This document shows positions 45,912-59,200 of a DNA stretch of 64,000 nucleotides, in pieces. Made by a program: the position numbers and the translations under genes. Position 1 is the first letter of the stretch, and the number at the start of each line of letters is the position of its first letter. The notes beneath the pieces are model-generated. The model searched no databases and was not told the origin of the DNA. It was given only the letters and a program-made list of their open reading frames with translations. Location: NCBI GenBank assembly GCA_037126765.1, contig JBBCBC010000030.1:5242478-5306477 (forward strand), given 5' to 3'. This DNA comes from Stenogyne calaminthoides (lineage: Eukaryota; Streptophyta; Magnoliopsida; Lamiales; Lamiaceae).

Positions 45912-48900
45912 TCAAATGCCAGTATTTGGGTTGTTTCCGGCAAGGATGAGGGAGATTTCGAGACCTCGACTGAATGCTTGGTTGAACATAAGCCTTGTCT
46001 GGAAAGTTGAAGTAAATGGGAACCACGAGGAGAAAGCGATCGGGATGAAAATAATGACCCCCATTAAAGCATCATATAATCGACCAATCGATCTAACTGA
46101 CTTCCACATTCCTATTTTCTTCATCACTGGCTTCCAAGCACTAGCAATCTGCAGAGAGAGAGAGAGAGAGAGATTAAAATGCATCACCATCATCTAAAAG
46201 ATTGATGCTCAAATTTCACAGCAAAATTTGAGGCGAAGTCTTATGCAAAACCGGTTTTACCGTACAACTGGGTTGCACTTATGTGTTTTTAGACAGTATT
46301 AGTTGTCTCATTAAAGGGTATCAGTTGTTTCATTTAAAAGTGTTACTTATTTTACTATAAAGTGATAGTTGTGAACCAGTTACGTTAAAATTATAGGACC
46401 AACTCAAACTGAGAGAGAGAGAGAGAGAGAGAGGTTACACAAAGAATTCCCCATCCAGTAGGTAGAAAAGCCAAGATAGCAGCAAATATATCAGCGATGG
46501 AGAGATCAGTAATTACAATTGCAGTAACCAACACCCCCCAGTGCCAGTAAAAACGACAGTCCTTGGACAAACCGCAGCAGCAACTGAAAATTCACCGATA
46601 CCTTCTGACTGAAGGAGAATACCTGTGGGATTTATGGGGGAGAACGAGATACACAAACTAATTATTTAGATTTTATCAAACTACCCAACAAATTATAATC
46701 TTATTTGAAAGAAACCAGACCTTGAAAAGAATAATAAGCACTGCAAACACTACCCACGAAAATCCATACACCTGAACAAAGAAACAAATCACAGCAAATA
46801 AAAATCAGTTCGAGCTCACACGCTAAACAATTTACTAAATGTTGGTAGATAATAATTATCTACATTTGACATTCCGATTAAGTTCAACTTCAATAGGTGA
46901 CTAACTGAAATTTGACCTAATACTTTACCCTGAGTCATAAGACTTGCTGCTCATTCTATATTTACCTATATATATGTTATGTATATCAAAATGATACACG
47001 AGCCAAATACAGGCTAGACTCTGTTCTAGACATCATTTGTCAAAGCCACATATGTGCATATACATATATAATGAGAGAATGAGATCAATATAAATGTTTT
47101 ACCGTCAGTGATGTATCCTCCTTTTGCACATCTAACTTGTAAACAATACCATACTGAAAATGAAAATCGCAGGCTCAGAATTGTTTCCATCACTCTACCA
47201 CTGAAGGTTCAATATGAGACTGCACCAAATGTAAAAAATGTTAACACAGATAACAAGAGCCTAAACAGGAGTTCCACAGGGAGAATATATTAGTGCCAAT
47301 AAATGATTAAAATACTTCAAAAAAAAACTCGTATATTCAATTTATGGTATCATCTAAACTTCTTTGCACCAATTAAATTTAGTTCAAAATTTAAGGAGAA
47401 ATAAAAAACACAGATAATATATTAGACTGCACCAAATGTAAAAAATGTTAACACAGATAACAAGAGCCTAAAACAGGAGTTCCACAGGGAGAATATATTA
47501 GTGCCAATAAATGATTAAAATATTTCAAAAAAAAAACTCAGATATTCAATTTATGGTATCATCTAAACTTTGCACCAATTAAATTTCTAGTTCAAAATTT
47601 AAGGAGAAATAAAAAACACTTGCTCATGAGCACCAAATAGAAAACACTAGTTCAATTGTAAAACAAAAACCAAGAAGCTATATAAAATAAATTTACAAAT
47701 TTAAAAAAAAAAGGAAAATCAAAGAATGAATACAGAAAATAAATTACACAATGCTAACACCATTAAGGAATATAGCACGAATAACCAGATCAATAGGCAC
47801 ATGGAATGTTCAAGCGAGATGGAGGGACCCAATTTTTGTCCAATAAAATACTGGGAGAAATGCACGCGACCCAATGTGATTCATCTATCGGTTCATGTAG
47901 CCTACCTCATTTATTTGGGATAAAAGGCTCGATTTGTTTGTTTAAAAAACTGGGAGGAATATTACAGCTATTAAACAATTACTCTCTTTTTAGTGAAACA
48001 AGACATCATAGTAAAAACCAGTGAAAAAGCTAAACATCCATACCAGTTCTTCATCCCACCATGCCTCCCAGCTTTTTCTCCTTAACTCCAATTCCACCAC
48101 GATAAAAGAGCCAGTTTGTCCAATCCCGAAAAGTCCTCAACAGTCCTAATGAAGGATGTTTATTCTTGAATTAAGTGGACACACAGGCAGCAAACACACA
48201 GAAAAATGTGCAAAAGAAAAACTTACTTTGCCACTCAAATCCAGATGGATTAAATAAATATGGAGCAAACAGCCAAGAAATAACTAGAAACCAACTGCTG
48301 AGAGTAAGAAGAATATAGGACAGTGCACCACTGTCATTGTACCCATACGCTAAAGGTATACCACCAATAGGAGCTAATTTCCATTCTGAAGAAAATCAGG
48401 AAAATATGCATTATCAATAATAACCTCTAGACAGACACAAGATCAACTACGTAACAAATGAGAGAAAGAGAGAGAGACCCCTTAACAAAATGACTTCGTG
48501 AGTAAAGCCGTAATTTCAGTAAACTTGATGTGGCGAACAAATCTAATCCTCTACCAGTTGCTTGATACTTAAAAAAATGAAAAAAAAAGATTATCTTCCA
48601 AGTAATTTCAATTATGAGATGACCCTTAAAAAAATATTTTAAAAAAAAACAAATGATGAATAATATGCCATACCCTTGCACCACCATGAAGAATAGTTCG
48701 AATCGAAGTAATGAGTCCTTGTCCCCAAGGAGAACGTGAAGAAGATAGTACAGAGCTGAAATTGCATGGTCACAAAACTAACGACAGCCTGCAAAACTAA
48801 GAAGAAAAGGATTTAAGAGAAAAAAGTAAGTTGAGGAAGAAAGAACATATCTCACATCACAGACATGAAACATTTAAGCTTCAGACAATTTAAGAAAATT

Positions 48901-50264
48901 AGTTCATGAGACAAATAAGGTGTGAAACATTTTATTTAATATCACTGTAGAATATCAATGAGGAAGGGTTGCTTCTAAAACACACTAAAAACACATTCAT
49001 GATATAATGATCTTAGTATTTTCCGGTTCAGTCAAATGCATACACAAGCAAAAAGAACGCAACTAATAAGTAATAACCAGATTTCCAGATATTTGCATCA
49101 GTCATAAGCATTGATGTTAAAACAAATACAACAATTTCAGAAATCGAGTTACACAAGCCCAATATAGTTCTAAACAAGAATCTTTTTCTTCCCCTCTAGT
49201 ATTAAATATATACTTCCTCAAAGTAATCCTTCCTTTGAAATACTTTTCTCGCTAAGAATGCTTAGGATAGGATATCTCTGAAAAAAATGCTAGTACGGGC
49301 CAGGTCTGAATCATCATTTCATCACTACCACAAAATACTCAATTACATTTTCACTTTGATGGGTTTGACAAAAGACCCATTCAAGTGGAAGGTAGAAGAA
49401 GATCAAACATGTCTTTGTGTCAAGCAAACAGCACTTATTATCATAAAAAAAAAAACAAGGCAATACCCGATTAAACTGTCAATAGCACTATCTGCATAAC
49501 CACACTTAAAAAAAAAAATAATAAGATGAGAACAGACATACCCTTAGGAAGCCCTGTTCCAAGATGAAGCCTAAAATCATCGGCACAGCCGTAAAGATAC
49601 CAATCTGGAACAGAAACTGCTAATTCAGAGCCGACTGAGAGCAGTATTCCTTTTATATTTGCTCTTTCTTGAATGGTTTCACCAACTCCAGATAATGCCT
49701 TGAATGGTTAAAGCAAATATTAAACAATACTGGTTTATGAACAGAGTGAATATAAGAACATAACTAAAAAGAAACTCTGTGGCTGTACAATGTTATCTCC
49801 ACAAATTCAGACACCCCTAATCTACTAAAAAATATTTAAGGATAAACCTAGTAAGAGATAATCGTTATCACAGGTGAGGGGATGTTTGGAGCAATTACTT
49901 TTTTGAAAAACCCAGAGATTATAAATTTGTCAATCAAACAAAAGACAACATTTGAAGCAAATAACCTACAAAATACGAGAAATAGAACACCCAACTGCAG
50001 AGGTCCAGGTTTATAAGAAAGAGAGAAGATTCACTATGGTTTCTTGTCCCTTCCCCAAACAAAAAAGGGATGGACAAAAACCATTATGGTTCTCCTTCCC
50101 CACCTCTTTGACGCCAAACATTCCTCAAGATATGAAATTGAGAACTCTAAAATCAAGTAGACTTCAGCAAAGATGCTTATAAATTAATCTAAAAGTATTT
50201 AAGGTCATAAACTTACTAAATACACCCTCCCATAGAGAAAGGCATACACCGTCAAAGCTGTCAA
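45912..50264 (-). CDS. Callose synthase exon block 4: C-terminal membrane region
   Basis: Exons: 50264-50217 (LTALTVYAFLYGRVYL), 49698-49542 (ALSGVGETIQERANIKG, then MILGFILEQGFLR in another frame), 48788-48674 (AVVSFVTMQFQLC, FFTFSLGTRTHYF), 48567-48477 (YQATGRG, RLYSRSHFVKG), 48385-48227 (LAYGYNDSGALSYILLTLSS, WFLVISWLFAPYLFNPSGFE), 48145-48044 (TVEDF, DWTNWLFYRGGIGVK), 47219-47103 (QYGIVYKLDVQKEDTSLT), 46771-46721 (VYGFSWVVFAVLIILFK), 46622-46441 (VFSFSQKVSVNFQLLLRFVQ, then ADIFAAILAFLPTGWGIL) and 46148-45912 (IASAWKPVMKKIGMWKSVRS, RLYDALMGVIIFIPIAFSSW). Slips include two shortened T runs in exon 47219 (CGATTTTCATTTTCAG), an extra T in GACTTTTCGG (48130) and changes in the 49698 and 46622 exons. 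Confidence 0.9.
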
Positions 50265-53200
50265 CTGCAAATGAAGACAAAGTAGCATGAGGTACGAACT
50301 TAAAAGAATTGTAGGCAGCACAGAGAAAGATGCACAACCAAATTAGCAACATGGTTGCACGAAACAAATAACATAAACAGTGTAAGAAAGAAAACTATTT
50401 GATAGTACATAATAAGCTAACCATGGTACAAAAAGTAGTATCCAACAGTCGTGAAGAAGAACGAGAGCATCCTAAAAAAGTCAAAGAGCTGCCCAAGCCT
50501 GTAAATATCCCTGCTAAGAACTTGTTCACCATTACCCCCAGCAACTTTTCCCTCAAAAAGTGCAATCTGATTGAGGCCAACATCTCGCCCCTTGCCAACC
50601 TGTAGAACACTCAGCCAATTTCAACCCATAGATTTTGGAGCCTTAAGCAATGCTAGAGTATACCTGAATGTATTCATGGTGAGTCACATTTCCTTGGCAA
50701 TGTTGAATTGAAACCTGCATTTTCCAAATTCAGATTATAGGAGTCAGAAAAGATAAATAAATAAATAAATAATAAACAAGAGAAGCTCCATCCTCCACAT
50801 GTGATGCACTTTTAGTGAAGTGTAATTAAAATTGGAGAATTTGGTGAGAATGAGATGAACTTATTATCTTATGCTGATTAGAGCACACTATGTGTGGATA
50901 TTTGCCACATTGTAGGTGGTAAAGGAGAAAAACTGTCCAAATAATGAGAGGAAAAAGAGAAGAAAAACGCACATACCTTTTTCACTTATTCCACAGTAAT
51001 TAACTAAAAGACATGATATACTTAAATATAAATGAGAACATGTGTTTTCAACTGAACACGAAGCTAAATATGATCCATATAGCCGACCTTATATAGTGGG
51101 ATAAAGGTTAGTTTTTTTAAGAATCAATGAATAAAGGGACTAAAAGAGATCTATTTTAAGTAGTAACATTTTGATTCCAAATGAAATAATATAGAACTAA
51201 AATATACCTGGCTAATCAAGAGTATTACCTGAATAAATATCTTCACTGATATTAATTACACGAGATGCTTTTGCTGATCCCACCCCTCGTGATATGGAAA
51301 ACTCTGTCAAAGACATCTGGATGTCCATAATGCATACGAACCCTGAAAATTACCAAACACAAGTATCAACCATGTATCATCTAGCACAATTGCATCATTG
51401 TATGGAAAGCACAGTAGGTAGCAAGCTCACTTCAAAGGATTTGCAAGAACACGCTGACCAAGTGTAACAAAAAACTAGCTTTTGATTAGACATAAAGAAC
51501 GCTAATGAAGAGACACTGTAATTGTAAGACAAGAAGTTAGGGCATCAGTGAAGCATGCAAACATTAAAAAAAAAAATTTAATTGCAGATAAAATCACAAC
51601 CTTCTCGCAAATTGTAATCTAACCTAAACTATTGACTCTTGGTCAAAAAAACCTCAATCAAAATTTCTTTTTTGCAATTCAAATCAATGAGCAGACTCGC
51701 TCCTGCCTGGTAATGACGCTTTCACCTACCTGGCAACGGATAATTAATTGTATTAACATGTTTAGATTGGTTTTGATGGCAATGAATAATTGCCGCCATT
51801 CGACAGGAGCATATATTCGTTGGTTCAAATTGCAAAAGAAATAAAAAAAAAACATGCTCCTGACACCAAGCACCTTCAATGCTTCCGTTGGTGATTTTAT
51901 ATGCAATTAAGCCAATAAAAAAAATTTACATGCAACTTCAAGCACCTTCCAGTAAAAACATGCTCCCTGACACCAAGAATGGTAGCTGGGCGAATCCATG
52001 ATCGCAGTCAAACTCTTCCAGAAGATTTTCATCTTCAATGCTTCCTCAAAATAACTATCCTGAGGGAAGTGAAATATAGGCAATGATGAAACAGTAAAGG
52101 TACTGCAAGGATATAAAAAGAAAGTCCATGGTGCCCAACCAGATGTCACAATAAGAAATGAATGTCGTTGTATTCGATAGAAGTTCAACATATATTCCAC
52201 ATAGGATGGTACACATGTGATTCTTCTTTGACAGTGATAAGCACATAAGGAAAGAGATGTAATGATTAGAGATATATATTTGTCAATATTAGGCTACTTC
52301 AAAATTTGAAAACCAAGTGCAAATCTTTATTGTCAATATCATCAGTAATTTATCACGGTTTGAGTCAATCTAATAGTGAAGGAATTGCAACAACATAAAT
52401 CTCTAGAACTTCAGTCTGAGACCATGTGATACAGAATATAGTGTGAGGATGACAAAATTAATATCAGAGCCCTAGAATACTGACCTGATTCATGTCAATT
52501 GTCTGAACAGCATTACCACGAAAGTGAAGACAACAGCATGATTTTGATTTTCAGGTTTCCCTTCACCAAGTTTAGGATTCCCTGGTAGCTTTATTGAATA
52601 TATTTCCTGCAATATTTTTTAATCATTTCAATGATTATATACTGACCCAAATGATACCAGATGCAGAAAAATTATAAAAAGACAGCTTTGGCGTCTCATT
52701 AATGACACAAGTACAATATACATACTTTATAAAATATCGTCGAGAACAAGAAGATTTTATATGATGGCATGATATATGCATGCAGTGAAAAATGATCAGA
52801 TGCAAAAAATATGAGTGAACACGGCTATAATTAGCATAAAGAAGAGCAGTACAAGTTTGGTTGGTAAATGTAGTAAATTCTAACTATCTAAGTTTACTTA
52901 ATTAAAAAAGAATTGTAAGAAAAAGGCCAAAATGAACATAATCAGTTTAAATGAACAGCAAGCTTCACTTTCCTTCTTCCCTTTTTGAGTGTTAGAGAGG
53001 TGGACGGGTGGTAAATCCTTGTAAAGAAGGGGGTTTAGGTAGACCCAACCAGTGTATTAATGGAAGCTCAAAATCATAAGGAGATCAATATACACTTGCA
53101 CAAGCCAGATTTGCAGAAAAGGAATATGCATACAAGTTTTTTTATAGAATTTAGAAAACAGAGTGAGTTTTAGAAAAACCTCGAGAGTTGCTGGAGGCAT

Positions 53201-56200
53201 TTAAATTCTTATATAACTCACTGGAAAGGAGTTGATTAAATAATGTGTTTTCATCTGCTATCTGTTTTTTTAGTTAGGATAACAGCAGACATTTTATTTT
53301 AAAGAAAAGAAGAAATCTTGTGTGACGCAAAATAATTTTTTAAGACTCTATGGTTTGACACCCTCCGCGCTACTCTACTGTTTCCTCAGAAATCATAATC
53401 CTAGATAACTCTTCTTCTATCAACTTGCTTTCTGAAGAAGCTTGCTGCTTCGACTACCATTTAAACACTCTTCCTTCCTTTCATTTTCAGAAATATACAT
53501 TGGCATAACCTCATACTTTGATTAAGAATATGAAAACGGCATTAGGAAAGAAAAACTCGGAAAATGTCTCAGGGACTCAAAAAAAAAAAAGGAAAAGAAA
53601 ATGTACGAACCTTGTCTTTTCCATTGATATCAGCCTTCACAAGTTTCGAGAAATACTCTGTGTACACTTTCCCTTCCTTCAGAGTTTCAACCACGTCAAT
53701 GAAAGCAATACGAAGAGCTTCGTTTCTGTTTTCAGAATTCAGACGACAGAAAATTAAATTATAATATGAACTAATGAGTCGAGGACATTGTAACATCTAA
53801 CATTACTTATATGGCGGTGTTAGCAGAAATTATCTTTTAAGGAAGCGATTTAATTTAGTTATTGTGAGAGAAATCATTTAATAGTGAAAGTGAGAAGTGT
53901 TTGCAAAATTTATAAGAAGTAGATGTTGAGTGTTTGATAAGAGTAAGATATTAGTGAGAAGCTAGAATAAGGTAGAAACATACCTATCAACTTTTATATT
54001 ATGGTTCTAGGTAATTAATGTAAGTAGAAGCATTCAACTAAAAAACACTCAAAATTTCTCTTACACACAATTCTATTTAATTACAATCACTTATAATTTT
54101 TAAGGCCCTACGTAAATTTAGACTCCTGGTTCACAATTGGTCACTACATTTTCAGTTTTTGAGCAGAGTACATCGGCACGTTCATCTATTTAAAGTCCAC
54201 AATTTTCCACAGAAGTCTATTATTATATCAATACCATTCTCTAAATTAAAATCCCTCAGTAAAAAAAAAAATAACGGCAATTCAATTTTAAATGGAAGAC
54301 TTTATACAGTTACAGAACCTTTGCATTAAAAAGAGCAATATCTGCAGCTTCAGGTTTGCGGTCTTTTTCTGCTTTCCATATATCTGACATGTAACAACAT
54401 ATGTGAACTTTAGATCAGCTTGAGCTCTTGCCTCTGGTGACAACTCAAAACCTTGAATGTCAGTCGACTCCTTTCCAAGAACACCAGCTTCTACATCTGA
54501 AACATACGATGGTTAACAGAAGTAGGCATAAAAGACAAAAGTATACATGTATAGTTGTTCGTAATGCAAACCTCCAACTGACATTCGCTCCAGATAAGCC
54601 TGAAGCATCAACGCTTTTCTGTAGTACATCATTCCCCGAACTGCTTACCAGTAAGATAACATGTAAGAGAGAATCATTGGCAGAATATATAAATAAAGTA
54701 TTGCATCAAATCAAATACTTAAAAGGAGAAGGAGAAGACTTAAAAAGACTTGGAAAGGGTCTATTAAGAAAGATTTGTTACACTTATATGCTCCAGTTTG
54801 AGAGGGAGTGTGTGTGTGGGGGCGTTGAGGATTGTATTGTCGTTATTATTTCCTTGTATGGTTTGATCCATGTATAGTTGGTAAATATTTATTATTTTTT
54901 CATGGTTTTAGTAGTACCCTCGGTTCATTTCCTTCCACTATGAATATGGGAGTTTTGTAAAGCAAGATACACCCAAATTCCCCACTCTACTGTCTCCTCT
55001 ACACTCTACTTTCTAAAATATAGAAAAAGAGCCATGTTGTGATTTTGAAGTAATACAGGAACCTCTTCTTAAATACGAAACACAAGTTAAAAAATGGAGA
55101 ACTACCTAAACAATGAACAATCTGAATCTCTACTTGACACATACCCAATTGGATACAATTTCAGCAATAATGTCAAACTAAGTTAACAAAAGCAACCAGA
55201 AGAGAAAAGACACTTGTAAGATGGTAAAATATCAAGGAAACATACTGACAACTCTAAAAGACTTGCCTGTTCTGGCAAGTGTTTGTCCTCGATAAGAGGC
55301 CCAAAATCGAAGTTCCAAGATATGGTTTGGATTATCACTAAGTTCCACCTCTGATGTGGTCTCGTCACGCCCAATCCGGCTAGGAAATTTTTCCACTCAT
55401 CTGTATTACTTAACAGAAGTATAATTTCAGCAAATGAAACTAATGGAGCTAATATTATAAACCTGTATCATTGTATAAGGATCAACAACTTGGAGCCAGA
55501 ACAAATCATACGCTTATGGGAGGATCGATCAATAAAAGAGGAAAAATCATGTGGAAAATGCTATTTAGTTGTATTATGGTGTATTTGGGTAGATTGGAAC
55601 CACAGGAATTTTTATGACAGATATGAATCTTTAGCTGATATATGGGATAGGATTGAGTATAAAGTTGCTTTGTGGTCCTTGAGTCAGGGTTCTTTTTAGA
55701 GTTTGTCTTTATCAGATGTAGTTTGGAATTGGTGTTTTGCTTTGTAGGTTGTAGCTCTATTATATCCTATGTAAAATTGTAGGGATCTGTCATCCGGTCA
55801 TCCCTAATCTTTTTAAGTAATAAAATTATGTGTCTTATAAAAAAAATAGAATAAATCATACGCTTGGAAGATAAAAACAATAAGAAGATGGTCATTAAAG
55901 TTTGTACTGAAAAGTCCAAACAACATTACTGATATAATACATATAACTGAACCAAGGTATAACCGCCATTGCATGCATCAGACGGAACACATCCGCATAT
56001 AGGAAAGGAAACCTAGATCATATGTATATAAAGCATTTCAACAAAAGAACTTAAAAACATTAAAAGCATAACAATAAGGACACAAGACCATATGGTGAAG
56101 AGCTAACAATTAATCTCATGGATTGCAAGGGGGCACTTAAGTATAGAACTTCTAAGAGGCAAGAATTGGTTGGGGGGCAAAACAAAAATGAGAAGTCCAG

Positions 56201-59200
56201 GTGCCTTAAAAAGATCCAAGTAACCTAACAAGTAAAAGATAAAACGTATTAAAAAAATTCCGGCATATAGGGAACAAACTTACAAAGCCTAGAGCACACA
56301 TTAACAAGTCAGCAAAGAAATCAACATCAAAGTATGCTCCCACAATTTAATGAAAGAAAAACTAAAATCAAAATAACTCGACTTTTGAATGAGAAGCACT
56401 GAACCAAAAGGCTAGACCCTACCACAAAGATGACAGCTAGAAGCAGAAGAATGCAAGTTTCATTTTATCAATATTGAAACTGTAATATTGAAGCTGGACA
56501 GCCATCTGCAAGTGCAATATTGTTTGCAAATTATAGGCTGGGGACCACAAAAGGAAAAATCCTTTAAGTTGGAGAAACATGCAAGAACATTTGATGCTTA
56601 AGATAAAAGAGTGGAGCAGCTGTATCATTCAAAATAGGACAAGGCAGGACATACCTGGATATATTTTTTGGAGGTAAAACAAAGTTGAAATACCATCTTC
56701 ATTTTTCTTAAGGAGTTCAGGCATGCTGTAAAGCACAGTCTCGGAATAATATGGAGTGAACACACTGCGCAAACAACAAGGAGTGTCACATGCATTTTTA
56801 TTTTTATTTTTTTGGATAGGAAGCAATTGTTAATGAAATGAACGACTTTATATAGGAAACAAGAATTTTATTAATGAAAGATATAAGTATCACATGCATA
56901 TTCCTATAAACTTAAAGACCCAAAACATACAAATGAAAAGACTACCTAAAAGATAGCATCTCTCGGACAGGTTTAGCTACAGGCATCTCCATAAAAAGGG
57001 AATTTGTGAAAAACTGTAGCCGTCTTCTAGCCTCAAGATTCTTTGGGATATTCGCAGCAGAATCTTTGATTGTAAGCAGTGAATATAATCTACTGACTTG
57101 AGATTTCTGCAAGTGTATTAAGTACTTTAGCTCTTGATAATTGATAATGACAGAATTGTTAATTGCCAGATAAAGAGACAGGATGAGTAGATGCCAAAAG
57201 ATCATACCAACTCTGCATCTTTTGGCCACTTCAAATTTTGAAAGAGACGACCTTCAGTTCGCGCTCTTTGAAGCATATTCCACGTCTCATAATTATCTCT
57301 GCAGATTCAATATGTTTGATATTGCATGTCAAGAAGGGAAGCATTCCCCACCCCACCCACTCCAACCCTTCCCACACACACACAAGAGAGCACAAGAGAG
57401 ATAGAGAGAGAGAGAGAGTGAGAACAGTATCAACCATTTATACAAACCTCATGTTGATAGAAAGGACATCAAGTCGCATAACATCATAAAGATCTAAAAT
57501 AGCTTTAACAGCACCAGTTTCAAGTTCAAGTGTTTGTTCATGTTTCTGCAAAAAAGACCTTTATCGTTAGAGAAAGTTGACAATGGCATACATTATATAC
57601 AACAATTAACAATGTATAAATTGTAATTACAAACAGTGACCTTTAAACTATACTTTTTCACCAATCATATCTCAACACGACATACGAATTAAATCGTGAT
57701 ATCATGCAAAAACAAATTAAGTGTCTTCGTGTTGTTTATGGGTGAAACCAAAAAAGCACTTGCTATACACCTACAACGCTGAGCATACTTTTGCAGTATC
57801 TCATCAACAAAGAAATTATATTTGTAGCTATGTGAATAATTAGCCAATCTCACTTCTTTTTAGATATAAATTGTTAAACCACTTTAAAGAATTACTCACT
57901 TTCGAAAATCGGAACAAGACAACCCTATGCAAGGATTTATGGCCTCTCTAAATGACTGGTGCTTGAGCATGTGTTTTTTCAACCAATGTGTTCCCGCTAT
58001 TAACATTCCAACCGTGCATTTTGTTCTCAAATCAGTGAATTTCACATTAAAGGCTACGTTTGGTTTATTTTAAGAATTTTAAACCTCGACCTGTGTTCTC
58101 CTTTCTAAGCATAAAAAGAATAAAACAGAAAGATACCGCCTACAACCAACACCCCTTCCCATGCATTTGTAAACAGAAAACACGTGACAAAATAAAATAA
58201 AATAAAATCACAAGGGGTAGGTGAATATGCTATCTCAATTTCATTGACTACGAACCAGTATCCCCAGGAGCGCAGTGACTTTTTGAATAACAATCGACAA
58301 TTTATCCAGCCGAAAATCATAATGAATACTCCTATTCACAATGCTTCCTTTGATGTCTTCATATATTCTTTCAACCCTGACATGTTTCCAAGGGGCATAA
58401 TATGATTACATAATGTATGAGAGTGCCAAGTTATCAGCTTTAGAGCAATCTGAAAATTAGATGAACTTACCACAACTTTCCTTCATTATTTTCTCTATCG
58501 TCTAGTATTGCCGTAAGGATAAATTTGAGACTATAAAAGCACTCCTGAACAGCATATTTCATGTTATCATCCCTTGAAATCCTTTCCCAAAGCTCTTCTT
58601 GAGAATCTTTATTCTCTACAGCAATATCTTTGGCCATGAATATCTATGGAGCAAATAGCAGCAGACACATAAGACACATTCCAAAAACAAATAAAGTGAG
58701 AAAAGTAAATTAAAGATTAAAGAGTTGACTAGACCTTGCTAGCTAGAAGAAAAAGTGGCCACTGAACAAGCACAAGACTCGCTGCATTTTTTGGCATTTG
58801 AAGCAATTCCATTTCCCTATACATCATATAGAATTGATGCACCATTTATAATGATACTCAAGAAGTGTGAAATAATTTTAAGAAATCTAACAAGAAGATG
58901 CAACAGTCAGAAGAATAAACTCACAAATTATTGATATAATCTTCCTCCCTGAGATTCTTTATAATTTCATTCCAAAAGGGAGCAAACTGAGCAGCATAAA
59001 ATTTGTTCTTTTCCACGACCTTCAATAAGACATTTATTAATTTAACAGAATAAATTGAACTTCCAGATTAGGCCACAGAAGCATAACAACCACAATACAG
59101 GAATAAGCTATGCTAATTCAACAATAAAAGTTTTAGAAATCAAATGTGTCTTTTAAGATTTAATTCTTACCACATTCTTATAATTTTCTTAGTTTCTACA

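Noticed and set aside
54428..54877. Plus-strand 149-codon frame
   Set aside because: It is antisense to callose synthase exons 54496-54319 and 54640-54572 and resembles no protein.
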